A DNA stretch of 64,000 nucleotides from Flavobacterium lipolyticum (GTDB lineage Bacteria > Bacteroidota > Bacteroidia > Flavobacteriales > Flavobacteriaceae): NCBI RefSeq assembly GCF_020905335.1, contig NZ_JAJJMN010000001.1:992001-1056000 (forward strand), given 5' to 3'. A model generated the notes under the pieces. That model was given only the letters and a program-made list of their open reading frames with translations. It did not search any database and had not been told where the DNA came from. The position numbers and the translations under genes are program-made. Positions 18,353 through 26,386 of this stretch are shown here, one piece after another. The first letter of the stretch is position 1, and each line of letters begins with the position of its first letter.

Positions 18353-19198
18353 ATGAAAGTTTTTCCATTTAAAATCCCTAAATCGGGAGAAGATCCTCTT
18401 ATATATCAAGAGGATAGAGAGATTGTTTTTTACGACAAACTCCATCAACACGAAGAAATACAAATTAGTTTTATCGAAAAAGGACAGGGCGCCATTTTTG
18501 CAGGAGATACCATCTCGCATTACCGCGAAGGCGATATCTTAATGATTGGAAGCAATTTACCTCATGTTTTCAGAAGTGAAGTATATGACAATGAATCTTC
18601 CGTTATGCGTACCTTATTCTTTACTACAGGCTCGTTTGGAAAAGATTTCTTCTCCCTAACCACTTTCAAAAACATCCAGCCTTTTTTAGAAAACAGCAAA
18701 AATGGGTTTATCACCCACAATCCCCCTAAAAAAATCGTCAAATCTTTCAAAAAACTAAAAAAATCAGACAACTACGAACGCTTCATTTTGTTTCTGGAAA
18801 TCATAAAGTGGCTTTCTAACAGTGAGAGAGAACAGCTCTCCAACCATTTGTACGATAAAAAAATTACGGATAATGAAGGCAAACGAATGCAGACGGTATT
18901 CGAACACGTAATGACCAACTACCAAAAAAACATTAACCTGGATGAGATTGCTTCGATTGCTAATATGACTAAAAATGCATTCTGCCGGTATTTTAAAGTC
19001 CGGACCAACAAGTCCTTTTTCCAATTTTTAATAGAAGTGAGAATCGAACATGCTTCCAAACTGCTGGCCAACAACAGTGAACTTTCGGTTCTCGAAATTG
19101 CCGAATTATGCGGCTTTAACAACATCTCCAATTTTAACAGAAAGTTTAAAGAACTCAAGCAGACTTCTCCGTTGCAATACCGAAAACTGAATCTATAA
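18353..19198 (+). CDS. AraC-family transcriptional regulator (cupin sensor + HTH)
   Basis: A 281-residue regulator with an N-terminal cupin-type ligand domain (HQHEEIQISFIEKGQGAIF, then HYREGDILMIGSNLPH) and a C-terminal double helix-turn-helix (about 180-278). Recognisable parts are LDEIASIANMTKNAFCRYFK for the first HTH and VLEIAELCGFNNISNFNRKF for the second, ending in SPLQYRK. It is transcribed divergently from the deaminase gene across about 180 bp, the usual arrangement for a local activator. It probably controls the hydroxyproline genes; the inducer may be hydroxyproline or a pathway intermediate, which is inference. Confidence 0.92.
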   Translation: MKVFPFKIPKSGEDPLIYQEDREIVFYDKLHQHEEIQISFIEKGQGAIFAGDTISHYREGDILMIGSNLPHVFRSEVYDNESSVMRTLFFTTGSFGKDFFSLTTFKNIQPFLENSKNGFITHNPPKKIVKSFKKLKKSDNYERFILFLEIIKWLSNSEREQLSNHLYDKKITDNEGKRMQTVFEHVMTNYQKNINLDEIASIANMTKNAFCRYFKVRTNKSFFQFLIEVRIEHASKLLANNSELSVLEIAELCGFNNISNFNRKFKELKQTSPLQYRKLNL

Positions 19199-19610
19199 GT
19201 AGTTTAGTACTGCTTAACCGCAAAGGGCGCAAAGTTTTTTTGTCTAAGTTTACACATATAAACGCAAGGTTCGCAAAGCTTTATCTTATTGCTTTGCGAA
19301 CCTTGCGTTTTACTTTTAAACTTGAATAAAAAAATTTGCGTGCCTTGCGTAAACCTTAGCGTGCCTTGCGGTTAAAAAACTATTCAATTGAAAGCCTCGT
19401 CATAATGAGATAATGATTTGAGTTTTTATTGTCTGTAAAATATAAACCGCAAGGGACGCAAAATTCTCTTCTTGTTAGATTTTATATAAACGCAAAGTTC
19501 GCAAAGCTTTACCCTGTAGCTTTGCGAACTTTGCGTTTTACTTTTAAACTTGAATAAAAAAAATTTGCGTGCCTTGCGTAAACCTTAGCGTGCCTTGCGG
19601 TTAAAAAAAA
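19199..19610. other. 412-bp intergenic region filled by duplicated palindromes
   Basis: No gene is seen. Almost the whole stretch is made of two tandem copies of a nested palindrome plus a copied fragment of the neighbouring gene's 3' end; both copies are described in the next entry. The stretch separates the convergent AraC gene and EEP hydrolase gene and probably supplies their terminators. Confidence 0.8.
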
Positions 19611-19672
19611 CTATTCAATTGAAAGCCTCGTCATAATCGGATAATGATCTGAATTTTCAAAGTCAGAAAAAC
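19216..19672. repeat. tandem duplication of palindrome plus gene 3' end, about 230 bp per copy
   Basis: Copy 1 is about 19216-19441 and copy 2 about 19445-19672, offset by 229-231 bp. Each copy has an outer arm beginning AACCGCAA that pairs with CCTTGCGGTT, an inner hairpin, and then the sequence of the 3' end of the EEP hydrolase gene. Copy 2 holds the real gene end and copy 1 a decayed duplicate (tattcaattgaaagcctcgt at 19381 and 19612). Inner hairpins are 19261-19309 (19-bp perfect stem) and 19489-19537 (20-bp perfect stem). They differ at one position on each arm, G to A on one side and C to T on the other, so pairing is kept. Confidence 0.88.
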
Positions 19673-20657
19673 TCTCAAATTGTTTGACTTTCATTTTACT
19701 GTCCGTAAAAATATAATCAATACGTGCCGGATAATAACGAAACTTATAGGTGGCTCCAAATCCTTCTCCAGCTTCTTCAAAGGTGTCTTTGAGTTTTCCT
19801 TTGATATTTCGGTACACATACGAAAACGGACTATTATTCATATCTCCACAAATAATAATCGGGTTTTTGCATTGTTTGATATTTTCTTTAAAGATCTCTG
19901 CCTGTTCCTGCTGTTGTCTAAATCCTTTACTGATTCGGGTATAAATTAACTGCGATTTTTCCTGATTGACATGATCGATATTATTTGAAATATCACTTAC
20001 ATCCGGTGAAATTTTTATAGACTGCAGGTGCATGTTGTACACACGAATAACCTCTTTACCTCTTTTAATATCGGCATAAATTACGTTATTATCTGAGTTT
20101 GGAAAGATGATATTTCCCTGATCAATAATAGGAAATTTTGAAAAGATCGCCTGACCTGTTTTAATTTTATTTCCCTCGATGAAAATGTAACGATGCGGAT
20201 ACACCTTCAAATCCAGATGAGCCGAATTGGAATACTCCTGAATACATAAAATATCCGGATCTTTTTCGTCGATAAAAGCTTTTATATTGGAAGGAATATC
20301 GTCGCGGTCGAGCCATTTAAAAACATTAAAAAGACGCACGTTATAACTCATTACAGAGAAATCTCTTTCGTCCTTAACATATTCTTTTGCCGAGAATTTA
20401 TAAAATTTACTGATAAAAGTAATTCCGGTTAACAGTACCAAACCGGAAAGAATAAGACGTTTTTTAAACTGAATTCCCCAATAGACAAAAAACAAACCAT
20501 TGAGAACGAAGAAAGCCGGCATAAAGAGCGTTAAAACCGATAGAAGCGGAAAACTCTTTGGTGCCAGAAATGGTAAAATATAAATACTAAACGTCAGTAC
20601 AGTTAGCACTATATTCAAAAAGAACATTATTTTATTAAACCATGAAAGGTTCTTCAT
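19611..20657 (-). CDS. membrane-anchored endonuclease/exonuclease/phosphatase-fold protein
   Basis: A 348-residue protein with three predicted membrane helices in the first 95 residues, followed by an EEP (DNase I-like) domain. Visible catalytic elements are MSYNVRLFN, the glutamate in CIQEYSN, GDMNNSP and the terminal SDHYPIM; the key Asn, Glu, Asp and His residues are present. The substrate is unknown: family members act on nucleic acids, phosphoinositides or sphingolipids. It is the last gene of a run with two rhomboids and mutL, an arrangement I believe is common in flavobacteria. Its 3' end is duplicated downstream. Confidence 0.88.
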   Translation of the reverse strand: MKNLSWFNKIMFFLNIVLTVLTFSIYILPFLAPKSFPLLSVLTLFMPAFFVLNGLFFVYWGIQFKKRLILSGLVLLTGITFISKFYKFSAKEYVKDERDFSVMSYNVRLFNVFKWLDRDDIPSNIKAFIDEKDPDILCIQEYSNSAHLDLKVYPHRYIFIEGNKIKTGQAIFSKFPIIDQGNIIFPNSDNNVIYADIKRGKEVIRVYNMHLQSIKISPDVSDISNNIDHVNQEKSQLIYTRISKGFRQQQEQAEIFKENIKQCKNPIIICGDMNNSPFSYVYRNIKGKLKDTFEEAGEGFGATYKFRYYPARIDYIFTDSKMKVKQFESFSDFENSDHYPIMTRLSIE

Positions 20658-20675
20658 ATTGCGGGCCTAAAACGA

Positions 20676-21539
20676 TTATTTTCCAGCTTTAAATAAAAAC
20701 TCTTTTTCTTCTTTTGTCAGACAATCGTAACCGGATTGGCTGATTTTATCTAAAATTTCATCAATCTGTTGTTGCGTTTTGTCTTTCGTAACAATTCTTG
20801 ACGTCACTTTTTCAGTAGGTTTTTTGTAATTTTTATGAACTTTTGTGAATGGGGTCGATGGGGATTTTTTAAATAGACTGGCAAAGAAGTCTAATGTTTT
20901 GGAAACAATTTTACTAAGATCTGTACCGTTCTGAAGCAGCTTGATAAAAAGGAATCCAAAGAAAGCTCCTGCCAAGTGCGAGATATGTCCTCCAGTATTG
21001 TCCAAACGAAACTGCATTAAATCAAGAACCAGTATCACAGCTGTAATGTGCCAAAGCTTTACATTACCTATAAGCAGCAAACGCACATTCATCAAAGGCT
21101 GATAAGTGGTAACCCCCATCAGGATTGCCATGATTGCAGCCGAAGCTCCTACGATAGGCGCCGAAATATTTAAAAAATAAAAACTCAGTGCAAAAACAAT
21201 CCCTGAAAAAATGGCACCTAAAATATACAGCCCGAGATATTGTTTCTGGGTAAAGAAAGTCAGAAATAAATTACTTGCAAAATTCAACACCATCATATTA
21301 AACAACAAATGCAGAAAGCCATAATGAAAGAAAGCATACGTCAAAAATGTCCAGGGCTTGAACATAAAAACGGCAGGATCTGATGACAACGCCAGCCAAT
21401 TCGGAAAGGCAAACTGAGCTGTAGAAAAGTTATAGAATAGCACTAATGAAATCAGGAAACAACCAATGTTCCAAAAAATAACACGCATGGCTATTCCGCC
21501 TAATCGATATTGTAATTTTAAATCATCCAGAATGTTCAT
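20676..21539 (-). CDS. rhomboid-family intramembrane serine protease (GASA variant)
   Basis: A 287-residue polytopic membrane protein. Rhomboid features are HLLFNMMVL in the second helix, the serine motif GASAAIM, and the histidine in SHLAGAFFGF. The usual GxSG is GASA here, so the catalytic serine is kept but the following glycine is alanine. A cytoplasmic C-terminal tail of about 75 residues is rich in lysine and ends with TKEEKEFLFKAGK. The gene follows a second rhomboid gene by 43 bp. Serine and histidine suggest that it may be active, but the altered motif leaves room for a pseudoprotease role. Confidence 0.9.
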   Translation of the reverse strand: MNILDDLKLQYRLGGIAMRVIFWNIGCFLISLVLFYNFSTAQFAFPNWLALSSDPAVFMFKPWTFLTYAFFHYGFLHLLFNMMVLNFASNLFLTFFTQKQYLGLYILGAIFSGIVFALSFYFLNISAPIVGASAAIMAILMGVTTYQPLMNVRLLLIGNVKLWHITAVILVLDLMQFRLDNTGGHISHLAGAFFGFLFIKLLQNGTDLSKIVSKTLDFFASLFKKSPSTPFTKVHKNYKKPTEKVTSRIVTKDKTQQQIDEILDKISQSGYDCLTKEEKEFLFKAGK

Positions 21540-21582
21540 AAAAGCTTTCTTTAGTTTTTATTTGCAATATTAAAGTTAAAAA

Positions 21583-22398
21583 TTAATTCCAACGATTGTT
21601 ATTAAACTGATTTTTTTTCCAGTACCACATCATGAAGTACCCAATGACCGCACCTCCAATATGAGCGAAGTGAGCGACCCCTGTACCTCCTCCTCCAAAT
21701 ATAGAATCTCCTTTGAAACCTAAAAACAAATCAATGGCTAAAATTCCGGGAACAAAATATTTCGCCTTAATCGGAACTGGTATAAACATCAAAGCAAGCT
21801 CAGCATTTGGAAACATAAAAGCAAAAGCTACTAAAAGTCCGTAAATAGCTCCGGAAGCTCCTACCATTGGTACCTGAGTAATTACAGACGCATTAAATAA
21901 TCCTTTAAACCCTTCTTCAGTAAGATTGGTCTTTCCAACCCCTTCCAATATTGGCTTAATCTGATCAAAAAACAAATCGGATCTAAAACCCGTTCCGTCA
22001 CTAAAATTTACATTTAAGATCTGGTGTAATGTCGCATCGGATAGCCCTAAGCTTCTTACCGGCTCTAAAGCTGCCTGGAATTGCAAATAATTTACTCCAA
22101 TTTGCAATAAAGCGGCACCTAATCCACAGGAGATGTAAAAGAAAATAAACTTCTTTCCTCCCCAAAAATGTTCCAAGGCCGATCCAAAAGAAACCATCGC
22201 AAACATATTAAAGACAATATGCAAAATACCACCGTGCATAAACATGTGTGTTATAGGCTGCCAAAGCTTAAAAAAATCGCTTTCTGGAAAAAATAATGCA
22301 AAAAACTGCTCGGAAACAGGCACTAACTGAGCACCAATAAAAAATATGATATTAATTATAAGCAGTTGTTTTACGACAGGAGTCATGTTGTTCATCAT
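21583..22398 (-). CDS. rhomboid-family intramembrane serine protease
   Basis: A 271-residue membrane protease with the full rhomboid signature: HIVFNMFAM in helix 2, GASGAIYG with the nucleophile in helix 4, and AHIGGAVIGYF with the catalytic histidine in helix 6. A loop insertion of about 50 residues (roughly 105-155, LGLSDATLHQ to KGLFNAS) lies between helices. The start codon overlaps the mutL stop as ATGA, which implies translational coupling with mutL. Substrates are unknown. Confidence 0.92.
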   Translation of the reverse strand: MMNNMTPVVKQLLIINIIFFIGAQLVPVSEQFFALFFPESDFFKLWQPITHMFMHGGILHIVFNMFAMVSFGSALEHFWGGKKFIFFYISCGLGAALLQIGVNYLQFQAALEPVRSLGLSDATLHQILNVNFSDGTGFRSDLFFDQIKPILEGVGKTNLTEEGFKGLFNASVITQVPMVGASGAIYGLLVAFAFMFPNAELALMFIPVPIKAKYFVPGILAIDLFLGFKGDSIFGGGGTGVAHFAHIGGAVIGYFMMWYWKKNQFNNNRWN

Positions 22399-24347
22399 AA
22401 GGCAAACTTTTTATCTATATCTTCTACACGCATTGTGATGAAGGTAGGTTTTTGAAAAGGTGAAATGTTTGGATCTTTACAGGCAAATAATCCGTTAACC
22501 AGATTGTCCTGTTCTTTTTCGGTTAAATACGATCCGGTTTTAACCGCTAAACTTTTAGCCATTGATTTCGCAATGGTATCATTCTGGCTGTAACTGTTGG
22601 CCGGAATTCCGTCTTGCAAATCACTTAATAATTGTTCAATAACCAGAGAAACTTCGCTTTCGGTAATGTTTACCGGAATTCCCGAAATCACAATATGATC
22701 GGTTTGAGCTTCATCAAAAACGAAACCGGTTGTTTCTAAAGAAGGTTTCAGTTCTTCGATCAGTTTCATTTCGGCCGAAGAATAAAATAAATTCAACGGA
22801 AACAATAATTGCTGACTAGAAGCCTGGTTAACGGTCATATTCAACAAAAACTGCTCGTACAAAATACGCTGATGCGCTCTTTGCTGATCGACAATCACCA
22901 TTCCGGATTTAATTGGCGAGACTATATATTTTTTATGAATCTGATAGGTTCCCTGACTGGCTTGTTCAATTTCATTATCGTTAAATAATGAGGAGGTTAC
23001 TTCTTCGTTTTCAAAGGTAAACGGTGAACTTTCGATACTTTCTGTATCTAAACCGGTATACAAACTTTCCCAGCTTGCCGTTGGCTCGACTCTTTTAGAA
23101 TAACCGGAATACGAATTTGCTCCTGAGCTAAAACTTGAACCTGAACTGGAACCCGAGCCGGCTCCTGAGCTAAAACCAGAACCCGAACTAAAACCGGAAC
23201 CTGAGCCCGATTTTGTATAATGCTGATTGGTTTTATCATCTGTAAATGGGTTAAAAGTCCCGTCAACCTGAATCGTTGGCGTTTCGGCTTCTAAATCTTT
23301 ATAATGATATGGAGTATCTAAATTGGCGTCGCGTTCAAAATCTAAAACCGGTGCGACATTAAACTGTCCTAAACTGTGTTTTATAGAGGCTCTTAAAATG
23401 GCGTACAAAGCCTGCTCATCATCAAACTTAATTTCTGTTTTCGTAGGATGAATATTGATATCAATTGTATTGGGCGGGACTTTCAAATATAGAAAGTAAC
23501 TTGGCTGCGAACCGTCTTTCAGAAGCCCGTCATAAGCCGCCATTACCGCATGATGCAAATAGCCGCTTTTAATGAAACGATCGTTTACAAAAAAGAACTG
23601 CTCTCCTCTGCTTTTCTTCGCAAACTCAGGCTTGCAAACAAATCCCTGAACGTTAATGATCTCTGTATCTTCGCTAACCGGAACTAATTTTTCATTGGTT
23701 TTACCGGACATGATCCCCACAATTCGCTGACGATAACCTGCTGCAGGCAAATTATACAATTCGCTTCCATTGTGGTAAAAAGTAAAATGAATATTAGGAT
23801 GCGCCATCGCCACACGCTGAAACTCGTCCATAACATGACGAAACTCCACCGTATCCGATTTTAAGAAATTACGACGTGCAGGAATATTAAAAAATAAATT
23901 TTTAACCGCAAAAGAAGTTCCTTTAGGCAAAACAGCTTCTTCCTGCGATACAAATTTACTTCCTTCGATTACAATGTGTGTTCCCAGTTCTTCCTGATCC
24001 TGTTTCGTCTTCATTTCCATGTGCGCAATCGCCGCAATAGAAGCCAATGCTTCTCCACGAAACCCTTTAGTATGAAGCGAAAAAAGATCTTCGGCCTGGC
24101 GTATTTTTGAAGTAGCGTGACGTGCGAAACACAAACGTGCATCGGTTACACTCATCCCCATTCCATTATCGATAACCTGAACTAATGATTTTCCGGCATC
24201 TTTAATAATCAATTTAATGTCAGTTGCTTTCGCATCAACAGCATTTTCTAACAGCTCTTTTACAACCGAAGCAGGTCTTTGAACCACCTCTCCGGCAGCA
24301 ATTTGATTCGCAACGTGATCAGGAAGTAATTGAATGATACTCGACAT
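22395..24347 (-). CDS. mutL: DNA mismatch repair protein MutL
   Basis: A 650-residue MutL. The GHKL ATPase motifs are ELLENAVDA (31-39), DNGMGM (60-65) and GFRGEALASI (95-104). A linker of about 35 residues at 379-415 is almost only Ser and Gly, with Phe and Ala spaced through it. In the C-terminal dimerisation domain the usual endonuclease motif DQHAxxExxxxE reads DQQRAHQRILYE (487-498), and the CPHGRP-type motif reads SPFQKP (629-634), so metal ligands appear to be missing. I start the gene at 24347 (MSSIIQLLPDHV) rather than an in-frame ATG 18 codons earlier, because family homology begins there. It mediates between MutS and downstream repair factors. Confidence 0.95.
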   Translation of the reverse strand: MSSIIQLLPDHVANQIAAGEVVQRPASVVKELLENAVDAKATDIKLIIKDAGKSLVQVIDNGMGMSVTDARLCFARHATSKIRQAEDLFSLHTKGFRGEALASIAAIAHMEMKTKQDQEELGTHIVIEGSKFVSQEEAVLPKGTSFAVKNLFFNIPARRNFLKSDTVEFRHVMDEFQRVAMAHPNIHFTFYHNGSELYNLPAAGYRQRIVGIMSGKTNEKLVPVSEDTEIINVQGFVCKPEFAKKSRGEQFFFVNDRFIKSGYLHHAVMAAYDGLLKDGSQPSYFLYLKVPPNTIDINIHPTKTEIKFDDEQALYAILRASIKHSLGQFNVAPVLDFERDANLDTPYHYKDLEAETPTIQVDGTFNPFTDDKTNQHYTKSGSGSGFSSGSGFSSGAGSGSSSGSSFSSGANSYSGYSKRVEPTASWESLYTGLDTESIESSPFTFENEEVTSSLFNDNEIEQASQGTYQIHKKYIVSPIKSGMVIVDQQRAHQRILYEQFLLNMTVNQASSQQLLFPLNLFYSSAEMKLIEELKPSLETTGFVFDEAQTDHIVISGIPVNITESEVSLVIEQLLSDLQDGIPANSYSQNDTIAKSMAKSLAVKTGSYLTEKEQDNLVNGLFACKDPNISPFQKPTFITMRVEDIDKKFAL

Positions 24348-24501
24348 TAAAAAATTTGGGTTAAAGGTTGTCCATCGATTTTTATCGAAAATAATTCGCA
24401 AAATCTCAGGGTAATATTATTATTTCAATTCTGGTTTTTAAAACCAAGGTGTACAAATTTAATGAATTTCTGTTGTCTTTTTGAACAACAGCTATCATAA
24501 A

Positions 24502-24542
24502 AAAAACAAAAAACCTATACTATTTTACACAGCATAGGTTTT
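24502..24542 (-). terminator. intrinsic terminator after ribH
   Basis: A stem AAAACCTAT (24510-24518) pairs with ATAGGTTTT (24534-24542), with further partial pairing inside. A T-rich tail follows on the minus strand. It lies 23 bp past the ribH stop and separates ribH from mutL. Confidence 0.8.
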
Positions 24543-24565
24543 AGTATTATTAAAACAATTGTGTT

Positions 24566-25138
24566 TTATTCGTTCTCGATTTCTCTTGGCTTATCTTCTA
24601 TCTGAAGTGCTCCTGAAGACAACAATGGCTGATTGAACGGGTGTGACATAGAAGCCTGTTGGCGAATATAAGCCATTTTGATTGCCGCGATTGCCGCCTC
24701 AGTTCCTTTGTTTCCGTGAATTCCTCCACTTCTGTCAATGGACTGTTGCATGTTATTGTCTGTTAAAACACAAAAAATAACCGGAATATCAGTCTGAACA
24801 TTCAAATCTTTTATACCCTGAGTAACACCTTCACATACAAAATCAAAGTGTTTTGTTTCTCCCTGAATCACACATCCAATTACAATTACCGCATCAACGT
24901 TTTGTGTTTGCAGCATTTTCTTGGCACCGTAAACAAGCTCAAAACTTCCCGGAACATTCCAGCGGATAATTTGATGAGCCGGAACTTCACAATCTGTCAG
25001 AGCGTCAAAAGCGCCATTATAAAGTCCTTCTGTAACCGTTTCATTCCATTCAGAAACAACAATCCCAAATCGAAAATCTTTCGCATTTGGGATTGTGTTT
25101 TTATCGTATTCTGATAAATTTTTATTTTGAGTAGCCAT
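24566..25138 (-). CDS. ribH: 6,7-dimethyl-8-ribityllumazine synthase
   Basis: A 190-residue enzyme of riboflavin synthesis that condenses 5-amino-6-ribitylamino-uracil with dihydroxybutanone phosphate. Recognisable family blocks are IVVSEWNETVTEGLYNGA, VPGSFELVYGAK, VIGCVIQGETKHFDFVCEGV (with the catalytic histidine) and FCVLTDNNMQQSIDRSGG. About 35 residues at the C-terminus after the core are low in conservation. The gene follows the TPR membrane protein by about 80 bp and ends in a terminator. Confidence 0.96.
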   Translation of the reverse strand: MATQNKNLSEYDKNTIPNAKDFRFGIVVSEWNETVTEGLYNGAFDALTDCEVPAHQIIRWNVPGSFELVYGAKKMLQTQNVDAVIVIGCVIQGETKHFDFVCEGVTQGIKDLNVQTDIPVIFCVLTDNNMQQSIDRSGGIHGNKGTEAAIAAIKMAYIRQQASMSHPFNQPLLSSGALQIEDKPREIENE

Positions 25139-25219
25139 CTTTTATATTTAAGATTTTAGATATTAGATTTCAGATTGTGAAATACAAATCTACAATCTTA
25201 AATCTAAAGTCTAAAATTT

Positions 25220-25999
25220 TTATTGTGCTAATCCGATCAATACATCAACAGCAGCAGCTTCCGGAGTCGTGTCGTAGTTGTCTTTGATATCTGTTAAGTA
25301 CTTCAAAGCGTCTTCTTTTTGACCTAAAGCCAAAGCTGTTTTACCTGCTTTTAACAAGAAACGAGGAGTAGTGAAATCATTTTTATTAGATTCAGCCGCT
25401 TTCACGTAATAGTCTAAAGCTTCTTTTTGTTGGTTCTTTTGAGAATAAGCGTCTCCAATAGCACCAATTGCCAAAGCTCCTACAATAACTTCTTTTGATT
25501 TAAATTCTCCTAAATATTTAATTGCATCATCGTATTTACCAATGTTCAAAGAAGCAATACCTGCGTAATAGTTCGCTAAATTTCCAGCATCAGTTCCTGA
25601 ATATTCGTCAGCGATTTTAACGAAACCGAATTTACCTTCAGAACCATTTAAAGCCAATTTGTACAGAGAATCACTTGCTACACCATTAGTCGCTTTTTCG
25701 AAGTTTTGCTGAGCAACAAACATTTCGCTTGCAGCCTCATCCTGCTTAGGATTTTCAACAAATTTCTGATATGCTAAATATCCTATAGTAGCAATTGCAA
25801 TACCAGCAACTAAACCAATAATGATTTTTTGATTTTTAGCTACCCAATCCTCAGTTTTTGAAGCAGTTTCATCTAACTTTGAAAAAACACCTGCTGTCGT
25901 ACTGTCTTTCTCGTCAATAACTACCTGTGTTTCCTCATTTACTTCTTTAACTTCTTTCTCTTTCGGTGCTTTATATCCTCTTTTATTGTAAGTTGCCAT
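25220..25999 (-). CDS. single-pass membrane TPR protein
   Basis: A 259-residue protein with a lysine- and glutamate-rich N-terminal tail (about 1-58), one membrane helix (about 59-81, IIIGLVAGIAIATIGYLAY) and a periplasmic TPR-like region. Recognisable repeat motifs are YYAGIASLNIGKYDDAIKYL and ALDYYVKAAES, with ALGQKEDALKYL near the end. The layout resembles YfgM-type periplasmic TPR proteins, which act with the Sec machinery, but sequence similarity cannot be judged here. It is divergent from recF and lies ahead of ribH. Confidence 0.82.
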   Translation of the reverse strand: MATYNKRGYKAPKEKEVKEVNEETQVVIDEKDSTTAGVFSKLDETASKTEDWVAKNQKIIIGLVAGIAIATIGYLAYQKFVENPKQDEAASEMFVAQQNFEKATNGVASDSLYKLALNGSEGKFGFVKIADEYSGTDAGNLANYYAGIASLNIGKYDDAIKYLGEFKSKEVIVGALAIGAIGDAYSQKNQQKEALDYYVKAAESNKNDFTTPRFLLKAGKTALALGQKEDALKYLTDIKDNYDTTPEAAAVDVLIGLAQ

Positions 26000-26386
26000 T
26001 TAAAATTAATTTAGTGAACGGCAAAAATAAAATTTTTATTGAAACCGACGTAAAAAAAATCAATTTTATCACTATTTTAAAAAAAATAATTTCATCAACA
26101 GCAAGTCCTTCCTCCTCAAGCGGAAAATAATTCCGCTTCAAACCGATCAAAAGCCTTTTATATCGATAATTTTCGATAATTTGCACCCTCAAATTTTTGA
26201 TGTTCAAAACAGGATTTTTCTTGGCTATTAGTTCGTTTTTTTGCCACAGATTTCACAGATTCTCACAGATTACAAAATTATCATGCTGGATTTAACAAAA
26301 AAATCATTTAATCTGCAGCAAAAGAAACCAGTAACGCGAGATCTAATTAACAAACATCCGATTTTACCCTTAGAGTTTCCAAAAAA
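26000..26386. other. 387-bp divergent intergenic region before recF
   Basis: No gene is seen. The region is AT-rich and must hold promoters for recF and the TPR gene. It contains a small perfect hairpin (AAGCGGAA / TTCCGCTT, 26118-26138) and a short direct repeat of cacagatt words at about 26243-26273, similar to other intergenic repeats in the window. Confidence 0.5.

Noticed and set aside
19216..19610. A structured small RNA gene in the duplicated palindromes
   Set aside because: The hairpins are strong, but no promoter consensus was found and palindromes of the same family occur elsewhere between genes; transcript data would be needed.
24348..24401. Eighteen extra N-terminal codons for MutL
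   Set aside because: Family homology starts at MSSIIQLLP; the extra residues are unlike any MutL lead and lie in AT-rich upstream DNA.
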